From Hyphomicrobiales bacterium (GTDB taxonomy: Bacteria; Pseudomonadota; Alphaproteobacteria; Rhizobiales; Beijerinckiaceae): a stretch of 64,000 nucleotides of DNA. The position numbers and the translations under genes were made by a program. The stretch lies in NCBI GenBank assembly GCA_027483505.1, contig JAIXUP010000073.1, positions 1-64,000 on the forward strand, written 5' to 3'. The notes under the pieces are model-generated. The model saw only the letters and a program-made list of their open reading frames with translations, did not search any database and was not told where the DNA came from. Position 1 is the first letter of the stretch. The number at the start of each line of letters is the position of its first letter. Shown one piece after another: positions 49,076 to 61,000 of the stretch.

Positions 49076-52000
49076 TCACCATTCGGTGTCGTCGATGGCG
49101 CCGAAGTCAGGCCCAGCCATGTCGTCGAATTCGGCGCCCAGGAACCCTGACGGCGCGAACTCGTCCTCGATGCGACGGCGCTCCGTCTGCGAGCCGGCCC
49201 GGCGCGCCGCAGCGGACAGCCAGACGCCGCCGGCAAGCAGGGCAGCCGCCATCTCCTCCCGTGCCGACAGCGGCCCAAGGCTCAGCGATTGCAGCCGGTC
49301 CGTCTCGCCCAATGCGCCGGGCACCGAGATCACGTCGCCGGAAGTCAGCAGCTGTGCTGCAGCCGCAGGCAACCCGACCAGGGCCGGCTGCTGCGCCGCG
49401 TCGCGCGGCTCGGACTGGCCCGCAGTGGAAGGCGCGGTCGAGGCGAATTGCATCTCCGGATCGAGCGTATCGATCAGGTCCGCAGGCGCTTCGCTGACGG
49501 TCACCCTGATCGTGCCGGTCAGCACCCGGCCGCTGGAGAAGTAGGTGAAGGTGAACAGGCCCTGGCCTGTGAACCCTGCCGCCGGCGTGAAGGTCACCGT
49601 CTGCGCCGCGAGGTCCGTCTGCAGGCGGCCATTCTGCACGGCGCCGGTTCCGCGGAAGCTGAGTTGCTGGCCATCTGGTCCCACGCCTGAGCCGAGCAAC
49701 TGGGCGAAGCTCAGGACCAGCGGCGTCCCTGCGGCGGTGTTGAAGGACAGGTCGATCGGCGCGCCCACGATCGGCGTGGCCGCGACCGTGACCCGCACGA
49801 TCTGCCGGACCTCGACCGTGCCATCGCTGACGAAATAGGCGAAGGACGCGGGCCCGACGAAGTTGCTTGTCGGTGTGAAGCGGACCTCGCCGGTCGCGGC
49901 GTCGAACGTCACCGCGCCGCCTGCGATGGCTTCGACGCGGGTGACCGTCAGCGTATCACCGTCGGCGTCGGTATCGTTGGCCAGCAACGCAGCCGCCGAG
50001 GTGACGACCGGCACGTTGCGCGTGGTGCGCAGGGTGTCGATGCCGAGCCGCGGCGCGATGTTCTCCGTCAGTTTCAGCGTGACGGTGCCGAGCGTTTCGT
50101 TGACGCCATCCGAAGCCGCATAGCGGAAGGACCACGGCCCGGTCGCGCCGGCCGTCGGCGTGAAGACGATTTCGCCGGCTGCGCCGAAGGCGACCGTTCC
50201 GTTAACCGGGCTCAGCACCCGCGTGACCGTCAGCCCGTCGCCGTTCGGGTCGCTGTCATTGGCCAGAAGTTGCGCGGTCTGGATGGCGATCGGTCCTGGC
50301 AGACGTCCGTTGATGACATCGTTGACCACGACCGGCGGATTGGCGGCGCGATTCGAGATCGTCACGGTCCCGGCCGAGGTCAGCGCGCCATCGGACACCG
50401 TGTAGGTGAATCCGCCTGTTCCCAGTGCGGTCGGCGTGAAGGTGATCGTCCGGCTTGCGGCATCGAAGACCAGCGTGCCGCGGCTCGTCGCGCCCGTCGA
50501 TGCGCCGGTGATCGTGAGCGTGTCGCCGTTCGGATCACGGTCATTGCCCAGAAGCTGGCTGAACGAGATTGTCAGCGGCGTGCCGAGGAAGGCGGTGAAC
50601 CGGTCCGTTCCCGCGATCGGCGCGGCGGCTGGCGCAGGCGTCACGGTCACGGCGACGGTGCCGATGCTTGTGGTGATCCCGTCGCTGACCCGGTAGGTGA
50701 AGCTTGTCGCGCCGCTGAAGCCATAGGTCGGCTTAAGGGTCAGCAGGCCGGTTGCCGCGCTGAAGGTCACCGCCAGATTGGGGCTGCCCGTCGCAGCGGT
50801 GATCTGCAACGGCTGCCCGTCCGCGTCGGTGTCGTTGGCCAGCAGCGACGCTGCCGTGATCGTTGTCGTCGCGTTGGCGTCCACCGTCACCGTGTCGGCG
50901 TTGGCGACCGGCGGCGCATTCAGGTCTGCAAAGAAGATCTTGGCCGTCGCGTTGGCCGTCAGCGCGCCATCGCTCACTGTATAGCTGAAGGTTGCCGGCC
51001 CGAGATAGCCGGCCGTCGGCGTGAAGGTCACGCGCTGGGTGGCGACATCAAGCGAGGCCACGCCGTTGACGCCGCCGAACACCGCCGTGATCGTCAGCGG
51101 ATCGCCATTGGCGTCGGTGTCGTTCGCCAGCAGGGTCGCCGCATTGATGACGGCCGCCTGATTGATGTCGAACGGTGCGCCGATGGTTTCGCTGCGGGCG
51201 ACGGGCCGCACATTCACGGCGCCGGAGGTCACGGTGATGCTGACGCGGCCTGTGCTGGTACCGCCATTGCCGTCGGAGACGCTGTAGTCGAAGCCCGCCG
51301 CGCCGGTGAAGCCTGCGGTCGGGGTGAAGGTGACGGAGGTCGCGGTCGTGGCCAGCGTGCCGCCGGTGGCGTTGCTGACGCCGGTGACGCTGAGCGGGTC
51401 GTTCTCGACGTCGCTGTCATTGGCCAGCAGGCTGGCGAAGCTGGTCGTCAGCGTCTGCAGGTTGGTGATCGCGAAGCTCTCGCCGGTGACGGCGGGCGCG
51501 TCGTTGGTCGGCGTGACCGTGACCGTGACGCGGGCCGTCGCCGTGCCGCCATTGCCGTCCGAGATCGTGTAGTCGAAGCCGGCCGTGCCGTTGAAGTTCG
51601 CTGCCGGCGTGAAGGTGATCGTGCCGTTGGCGAGCGCCACCGTGCCGTTGGCCGGGTTCGAGACGCCGGTCACGCTGAGCGCGTCATTGTCAATGTCACT
51701 GTCGTTGCCGAGCAGCGTCGCGGCGGCGAACACGAGCGGCGTGTCCTCCGCCGTGCTGCGGCTGTCGGCGACCGCCACCGGCTGGTCGTTCACCGGCCTG
51801 ACCGTGATGCTGACGGTGACGTCGCCGGAGTTCAGCGCGCCGTCGCTGGCGCGGTAGGTGAAGCTGTCCGCGCCATTGTAGTTGGCGCCGGCGGCGTAGC
51901 TGAACGAGCCGTCCGCGTTGAGGGTCAGCGTGCCGTGCAGCGGCCCGGTCACCAGCGATGCCGTCAAGGCGTCGCCATCCGCATCCGTGTCGTTGGCCAG

Positions 52001-55000
52001 CACCCCGAGGAGCGCCCCCACGACCAGGCTCTGGTCCTCGTCCACGCTGTAGCTGTCCGCAACCCCGGCAGGGGCATCAGGCACAGGCTGGACCGTGATT
52101 GTGGCGCGCGCCGTCGATTCCGTCCCGGCTGCATCGCGGATGGTGAAATCAAAGCCGCCGGTGCCGTTGAAGTTCGCGTTCGGAATGAAACGCACGCGGC
52201 CGCAGGGGAAGCAGATGTCGAGTGTGCCGCCAACGGCGCCAGAGGCATTGACGAAGGTCAGGGCCCCGCCGTCGACATTGGTCGCCACGCCGAACATCGA
52301 CACGAAGCCGACATTGAGGAAAACGTCTTCCGGCGTGCTGAGGTTCAGCGGGTTGGCGATCACCGGATCGTAGACCGGCGTCACGTTGACGGTGACACGG
52401 GCCGTCGAGGTGCCGCCGCGCCCGTCCGAAATCGCGTAGTCGAAGCCCGCGACGCCGTTGAAGTTCGCCGTCGGGGTGAAGGTCACATTGCCGTTGGCAA
52501 GGCTCACCGTGCCGCCGGACGCGCCCGACACGCCAGTGACGGTGAGCGGATCGCTGTCGGCATCGGTGTCGTTCGCGGTCAGATTGGCGACCGGCAGGAC
52601 CACCGCCTGATCTTCATTCGTGGTGCGCGTGTCGGCAACGGCGACCGGCGCGCGGTTTGCCTGGTTCACCGAAACCGTGACGCGGCCGATCGTGCCGAGA
52701 GAGCCGTCGGAGACCGTATAGTCGAAGCCGCCGACGCCGGTGAAGCCCACGGTCGGCGTGAAGGTCACGGAGGTCGCGGTCGTGGTCAGCGTGCCACCCG
52801 TCGCGTTGCCGACGCCGGTGATGCTGAGCGGCGAGCCCTCGACATCGCTGTCATTGGCGAGAAGCGAGGCGTAGGTAAATGTCGCCGTTTCGCTGGTCAG
52901 GATCGAGGTGCTTTCGCCGATGACGATCGGACTGTCATTGACAGCAACGATCGTGATCGTGACGCGCGCCGTCGAAGTCCCGCCATTGCCGTCGGAAATC
53001 GCATAGGTAAAGCCACCGGATCCGCTCAGGTTCGCGCCGGGCGTGAACACCACCTGGTTGCCGACGATCTGGGCTGTACCGAGGGTCACGTCGCTGATGC
53101 CGGTCAGGGTCAGCGTATTGCCATCGACGTCGACGTCGTTCGCCAGCAAACCGGCGATCGCCAGCGACAGCGGCACATCCTCGTTCGTGCTGAAGCTGTC
53201 ATTGTTGGCGGTGGGCGCATCGTTGACCGGCGTGACGGTGACCGTGACGCGGGCGGACGACGTGCCGCCCTGGCCGTCCGAGATTGTGTAGTCGAAGCCG
53301 GCCGTACCGTTGAAGTTCGCCGCCGGCGTGAAGGTGATGGTGCCATTGGCGAGCACCACCGTGCCGTTGGCCGGGTTCGAGACGCCGGTGACGCTGAGCG
53401 GGTTGCCGTCGACATCCGTATCGTTGGCAAGCAGCGTCGATGCGGCAAAGACGAGCGGCGTGTCTTCCGGGGTCGAGCGGCTGTCTGCCACGGCCACCGG
53501 CGCGTCATTCACGGGCGCCAGGTTGACGGTCACCGTCGCCGTGGTCCGCTTGGAGCCATCGGAGGCGATGTACTGGAAGCTGCCGATCCCGTTGCCGTTG
53601 ACGTTGAGCGCCGGTGTGAAGGTGATGCGGCGGTTGACCAGATCGAGCGAGACCGTGCCGTTGGTCGCGTTCTGGACGCCGACGATCGAGAGCGGGACAC
53701 CTTCCGGATCGCTGTCATTGGCGAGCAGCACGGACGCATCGACGACCAATGGCGTGTCTTCGCTGCCGTTCACCGTATCGTTGCCAACGATCGGGGCCGC
53801 GTTGAACGGCTCGACCGCGACGCGGACTTCGGCCGTCGAGGTCAGCAGGCCGTCGCTGATCGTGTAGGTGAAGCTGCCGGTGCCGACAAAGCCGGCGGTC
53901 GGCGTGAAAGTGATGACGCCGGCGGAGAGCACGACGCCGCCGTTGATCGCGCCCTGTACCGAGATCACGCTCAGCGTATTGCCGTCCGGATCGGTGTCGT
54001 TGACGAGCAACTGGCCGACCGGGATCTGCAGCGCCTCGTTGATCGTCGTGCCGAAGCTGTCATTCGCGGCAACCGGCGCATCGTTCGGGTTGCTGACCGC
54101 AATGCTGACGGTGGCGGGCGCGCTCTGCGCCGGATTGCCGGCGTTTCCGGCCGGATCGCCGCTGTCGACGAGCCGATAGGTGAAGCTGTCATTGCCGGTG
54201 AAATTGCCGCGCGGCGTGTAGATCACGGTCAGGCCGCTCTGCACAACCACAGTCCCGCCGGCGGGCTGGGTCACGATCACTGGCACGAGTTGGCCCGACG
54301 GCGTTTCCAGATCCGAGCCGGAGAGCACGATCACGCGCGGCTGCCCGGCGACGGCTGTCGTCGACACCGCATTGGCGGTCGGAGCATCGTTCACGGGCGT
54401 GACCGTGATGGTGACATTGGCTTCCGACCGGCCAAGCTTGCCGTCGTCGACCCGGAAGCGGAAGCTGTCCGAACCGTTGAAGTTGGCGCCCGGCGTATAG
54501 GTCAGCCGCCCGGTTGCCGATTCAAAGCTGGTGATCGTGCCGTTCGCTGGCGTGTTGACCAGCGCGTAGGTGAGCGGATCGCCATCAGCGTCAGTGCCCG
54601 CCAGCTGGATCAGGATCGAGCCGTCTTCCGCGACGCTCACGCTCCCGGCGGTGGCGACGGGCGGACGGTTGAGGGAGCGGTCGATGATGAAGGTGCGGCG
54701 GAAGTCATCGCCGCCCGTGCCGTCATTGTTGCCGTCGAGCGCATTGCCGGCGGTGTCGCGCACGGCGCCGGTGCCCGACAAGGTGAGGCGGTAGGTGCCA
54801 TCGGCCAGCGCGCCGGCATTGATGCCCAGCGTCAGGTTGGTCTCGGGGAAGGAATAGATCGGCCTGAGCGTATAGCGCACATCATCCAGCGTATCGAATA
54901 CGCCGTCCGCGCCGCGCGACACGAGCTGGTAGTTGGCCACCGAGTTGGCGCTGATCAGATCGAGCGCCTCGGTGAAGCTGACAGTGATGCGGTCGAAGGC

Positions 55001-58000
55001 GACAGCCGTTGAGCCGCCTTCAGCCGGCAGGCTGATCGTGGCCACGCGCGGCGGCGTCGTGTCGTTTGACGAACCCTGGAACTCGAAAGCCCCGATGTCA
55101 TAGTAGTCAAGGCCGGCCGCCGCATTGGGCGTGAACAGCCGCGAATTGACGTTGGACAGGTTGGCGCCGCCGTTCAACGACGAGGCCACCAGCGTGTAGC
55201 CGTTGCCGGCGGACACACCGACTGTCGGCGTCATGCCCTGGTTGCCCGAGCCATAGGCGAAGCGGACGCTGCCGTTGGCGAACAGCGTGGCGCTGAAATT
55301 GGCCGATGGCTGTCCGGCGAGCGGCTGGCTGTAGCCCGACCAGCGGAACGTGACCTGGTTGGCCACGGTCGTGTCGAGGAAGACGCCATCCTGGGTGCGG
55401 TTCGTCCACAGGTTGAGATCCCAGAACGGGGCGATCCGGCGCGAAGCCTGCAGGTTGGCGGTCGAGTCAGCGATCTGGTTGGGATAGGTGCCGCCGAACA
55501 CCAGCGATCCGTCGGTCGTGACCCAGACCTTGCTGTAGGTCTCGCCGTAGTAGGTGAAGTTGAAGGGCAGCGTGACTTCGACCGCGTTGTAGCTTGTGCG
55601 CGTGCTGGCGATCAGCGTGCCGCCGGTTGGGTTGAAGGCGTTCGCGCCCGTGTCGGTTTCCTCGAACAGCTCCCAGCCGCGGCCCGTGTCGGCGATCGTG
55701 GCGTCATTGTTGCGCGGCAGGCCGAGATTGTCGTTCAGCGGCATCACATAGGAATCGGCGGCGTCGATCGCGACCGAGTTCCGGCGCAGGCCGAAATTGT
55801 CATCCGAGCCGCTGCCGGTGGCATTGTCGAGGCCGCCGAGCTGGTTGTCGGCCCCGTCGATGTCGAGGAACAGCGGGTCGCCCTCGATGCTGCCGCGATC
55901 CTGGTCAGCGGCGGGCTGGCCAAGGAAGGCGCCGATCAGGCTGCGGAAATCGCCGGCGCTCTGCGCCCGCGTGCCGCCGTAATTGGCCACGAACGAGGCC
56001 GCGGACGGGCTGACATAGAGGTTGTGTCCGATGCTGAGACCGGTGCGGGCGGCGGTGGCGACATCAAGGATGTCGCCGCTTTCGTTCCAAAGGATGTTCG
56101 AGCGGATCGTGGTGTTCGCCAGACCGGAGCCGAGGAAGATCACGTCGCCCACCTGCTGGTAGAGCGTGTTGCCCGCGATCACATTGGGCGTGCCCGAGAC
56201 ATTGTTGGAGGTCAGGTTGATCGCGACGTCGCCGTTGCCATAGATCAGGTTGGACTGGATCAGCCCCGGCGCGGACGAGCTGAAGATGCCGTAGCGGTTC
56301 GAATAGACGCGGTTGTTGGTGACCGTGATAAAGCCGCTGCCCATCACGATGCCGGAACCGTCAGAGGGCTGCACATTCCCGCCAACGGTGCGGTTCTCGA
56401 ACACACGGTTGCCGGTGATCAGGGTGTTGTTGTCACCCCGGATGCCGACCAGGTTGCCGAAGACCACGTTGTTCTCGGCGCGGCTCGACGGGCCGGTGAT
56501 GTAGATGCCGGCCGATGTTCCGACGAACTGGTTGGCTCCGGACACCGTGTTGCCGCGGAAGATCACGCCGGCGCCCGAGCCATACAGGCCGTAGTACCGG
56601 TTGTTGGTGATGGTATTGCCCGAGGCGACCAGTTGCTGCCCGACGCCTGTGGCTTCGGGGCTGCCCGTGTAGATGCCGTAATAGTCGTTGTCGCGGATCA
56701 GGTTCCCGGTGATCAGCCCGGACACGGCGTTGGCCGTGATGCCGGAATTGCTGTTCCCAAAGATTTCGTTGTCGGCGATCGTGATGTTCCGAGTGTAGAA
56801 CAGATTGATGCCGTCGCCGCCGCCGACACGGTGGTTGAAGATGCGGTTGCCGCGGATTTCGATGTTCTGGATGTTGTTGGCGTTGCTCTGGAACGAGCGC
56901 AGGTAGATGCCGCTGTCGTTGTTGGTGTAGATCTGGTTGTTCAGGACCTTGAGGTTGGTGACGCGGTCAGCATAGACGCCGAAGTTTGCGCCGGTCATCT
57001 CGAAATCGGAGATGGTCACGAAATTCGAGCTGGAGACGTTGAACACGGCCGCAATGCCGTTCTGGCGGTTCAATACGGCCTGCGCCGCTCCCGTCGGACC
57101 CTGGATGCGGACGCGGGCATCTTCGGAGGAGCCGCTGTCGGAGGCTCCGATGTAAACGTTGTCCGCCATCCGGTAGGTGCCGGTGTCGACATAGACGATG
57201 TCGCCGCCGTCGAGGTCGTACATCCTGAGCAGCGCTTCCAGCGAGCCCATCGGCTTGTCGGCCGACTTGCCGGAAGCCCGGTTGTCGCCAATCGCCGTGG
57301 TGTATTGGTCGCCTGCGGTCGCGCCGTCGTTCACATAGTAGAACCGGCCATTGTTGGTGGTCAGGAACGGATCGTCCGAAGTGTCGCTCTTGTCGTCAAT
57401 GGTGACGCGCGCCAGCACGGAATTGGCGTCCGTGATGAAGCCGGGAGCCCAGCTGACCTTGCCATAGCCATAGCGGTCCATGGCTGCGTCGGGCGCCACG
57501 AGTTGCCAGGTCGCGCCATTGTCGGGCGAGACTTCCACCGTCGCCGTCTTGGCGTCGCCCGCGACGCCTGCGCGTGAAATCTCGACGCCGACGAGGGTTG
57601 CATTGTTGCCGACCAGCCGGACATTGAGGCCTTGGCCGCCGCTGACCGCGATGTTCTGGTACGTCGCAACCGTGGCGCGCTGCGACCCGCCCGCCGCCGT
57701 GACCACATCGAACCCGGTCGCAACGGTGTTGCCCTGCAGCTGGATGTTGAAGGGTCGCTGGCCTGCCCCATAGTTGTAGAATTCGTAGAAGTGCAGGCGG
57801 ACGATATAGTTTCCGTCCGAAACCGGGATGTTCGCCTGGATTTGTCCGTTGACCGCGCTTGCCCAGCCCCCATAGATCGAGGTCGGCCCGGCGAGTTCGC
57901 CGGCGCTCGATGTCGTGCCGACGGTGTTGCCGTAGGTGTAGTTGCCGCCTAGCCCGACCACGTAGGGCTGCAGGTTGGTCCAGGTCGACCAGGGCTGATC

Positions 58001-61000
58001 ACCGCGGGCCACGATGGTGTTCGGGTTGGAATCGGGTCCGAGCGCGTAGAAGCCCACGGGAATCTCCCGTGCAAAGCCATTGCTTGACCAGTCGATCGTC
58101 ACCGGAGCATCGCGCTCGAACTTTTCGTAGCCGTTCGGCGACAGGACATAGACCTGCTGGGTCGCAGCCGATTGCGTCGCAAGGGCGGTGTTGCCCTGAT
58201 GGCCGACATTGACGCGCCCGCCATTCTGCCCTGGCTCGCGCGCAAAACTGTCGCGTGGGTTGCCCATGTCGATGCCGGGCGATCCTGCCTGAAGACTGTA
58301 GTTGCCGGCCGCGGGGTCGACGAACAGCGGGTTGCCCTGCCGGCTGTTGCGGTCCTGCCCGGTCGCCAGTTCGAAATCCACCAACGACGCATAGTCATTG
58401 GTGTTGAACCGGCCCATGGTCGCGCCGCCGGTCAGATAATACAGGTTGTAGTCGCTGTTAACGGCATTCGAGCCGTTCGTCGTGACCAGAAGGCCGATGC
58501 CGCCGTCGGACCAGACGATGTTGTTCTGGAGTCGCGGAACGGCGGCACTGACCGGTGAGTTCAGCGTCACCGCCGCGCCGGCCCCCTGCCGGATCGTGTT
58601 GTTGAAGATGTCGCCAGAGCCGTCGATCTGGATGCCCGTCACGGTCGATCCGGTGATCAGGTTGTTGCTGACCTGCCGGCTTGTGGCACCGCTGGGGATG
58701 AAGATGGCCGTTGCGTTGCCGGTCAGCGTATTGCCCACCACCGACCCCCCGCCCCCGAAACGGATCCCGTTCAACGTCGTGCCGCTGATCGTGTTGTCGC
58801 GGACCGTATTGTTCGAGCCTGTGGTCTCGATGCCGATCTGGCCACCCGTGATCGTGTTGTTCGCGGCCAGCTGGAAGTCGCCGTAGATGGCCCGCCCGAA
58901 GCTCTGGCTGATGCCGCCAATCGTGTTGCCGGTGATCGTTGCGGCCCCCCCGGCCGCATAGATCTGGTAGGAGCCCGTCGACGATGCCGCATAGGTGTTG
59001 TTGCGGATGATCGTGCTGATGCCGTTCGCCAGCGATCCGCCGCCGATATAGGTCGCAAAGCCATTGCGCTGGTTGATGAAAGTGTTGTTCTCGACCAGCA
59101 TTGCGCTGTTATTGACCGGCGGGTTGAACCAGAGCGAGTAGGCGAAGCCGTCGAAGGTCACGCCCGAAACGGTGACGTTGTTGGTGGCGTCGGCGAAGAC
59201 GCCATATCCCGAATTGAACTGCACCGGGTTGCGGATCGAGCCGCCGGTCACCGTGATGTTGGCGTTGCCATTGTCGATGTAGACGCCCGTGGTGTTGACG
59301 CCGGAAATGTTCAGGTTTTCCAGCGTGTTGAAGTTGCTGGAGGTCGCGGCTCCGAAGAGCGCGGCGCGATCACCGCGCACGATGTCGAAATTCCGCAGCG
59401 TGACGTAATCGGCGCCGCCGAAGTAGAAGGCCTGCGTGCCGCTGAGCAGCGTGCCGCGGTCGATGGTGGCTTTCGCGCCGGGCGCGGTCGGACCGGTGAT
59501 CAGGATGCGGTTGAGCGCCGTGCCGGAATCGTCTGCAAGCAGGTTGATGTCGGTGATGGTCGTGTAGGTGCCGGAGTCGACATAGACCACGTCGCCGGGG
59601 TTGAGGTCGTAGATGCCGAGCAGGGCCGCCAGCGAGGCCATCGGCCGGTCGGGCGAGCGCCCGTCATTGGCGTTGTTGCCGACAGCGCCGGGCGTGTACT
59701 GGTCACCCACATCCGAGCCATCATCGACATAGTAGGCGTTGCCCGCCGGCGCGATGCTGAAGGCGGCGTCTGAACGATCGACCAGCGTCGTCGTGCCGTC
59801 GCTGGCGGTTACTCGCAGCAGCGCCGTCGCGCCTGGTGACGGTGCTGCCGGCGTCCAGTCGAACCGGGCCTCGCCGTAGCGGTCGAAGGTCTGCGCGGCC
59901 GCCACCGGGCTCCAGCTCGTACCATTGTCGATGGACACTTCGAGTTGCGCGGTGAAGGCGGCGAGGGCAGGGCGCACCCGCGAAATCTCGATCGCCGAGA
60001 TCTCGGTATAGCCGTTGTTCAGCTTGTTGATGAACTCCAGCAGCATGCCTGCGCCGCCACTGATCGTGACATCGATCGGGGCGAGGACGCCGACGCTGCG
60101 CAGCCCGCCCGATGCCGTGAACATGTCGACATTGGCCCTGACGACGTTCCCGTTCGCAACCACGTCGAAGGCCTGCCTGTTGGCCGCCGTCGCCGCGTCG
60201 TAATTGTTGAGATGAACCCTGATGCGGTAGGTCCCATCCTCCAGTTCGGGGATGCTGTAGGCAATCCGGCTCCCCGCGTTCGGTCCGGGCGTGTAGACCA
60301 GCGTGTTGTAGACGCTGGCGGGCGCGGTGCCTGCGCTGATGTTCGTGCCGGCGTTGGCAGGCACGGTGTAATTGATGCCGCTGACCAGGAACTGGCTGGC
60401 GGTGCGCCAGTTGCTCCAGCTTTCCGGTCCCGCCACAGAATTGATCGTGTTCTCGCCCGTGTTCAGGAGCACGACCGGCGTCTCACGGGTCAGGCCATCG
60501 GAGCGCCAGACCACAGTTGTCGGCTCGCCCACCTTGACGCGGTCGCCGCCATTCGGCGTCAGAACCTGCAGGATCTGCGACGGGCTGGCGAGGCCCGTGG
60601 CGATGTTGCCGGGAGCGCCGATGTTGATGCGCCCGCCGGTCGGGTTCGTCCCCGCCTCCGAGAACACAACCCGGCCGCTGTTGCGCGGATCGCCCTTGTC
60701 GAGGATCAGCGCGAGATTGCTCGGCGCAAAATTGTCGTCAGCGCCGCTGTTCACCCCGCCCGAGAAGCCGAGCAGATTGTCTGCGCCGTCTGGGTCGACG
60801 AACAGCGGGTCGCCGACCTGCGACTGCCGCTCCAGTCCAAGCACCACGCGCCATTCCGCAAGACTGGTGAAATTCGTCACGCCCCAGCGGCCGATGGTCG
60901 ATGTGCCTTTGAGGTCAAGCAGGTTGTAGTCGGAGGTGAAGCCAGCCTGGGCGTTTTCGGCGATGTCGAACACAGCCGTGTTGTTGGCCGACAGGATGTT

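Noticed and set aside
50270-55012. 1580-aa plus-strand ORF antisense to the giant gene
   Set aside because: Low-complexity Arg/Ala/Gly/Asp-rich translation typical of the antisense frame of a GC-rich repetitive gene; no domain motifs; the minus-strand frame is clearly coding.
56024-57577. 517-aa plus-strand ORF antisense to the beta-helix region
   Set aside because: Same GC-driven shadow ORF; composition is an artefact of NNT/IxxN rungs read in reverse.
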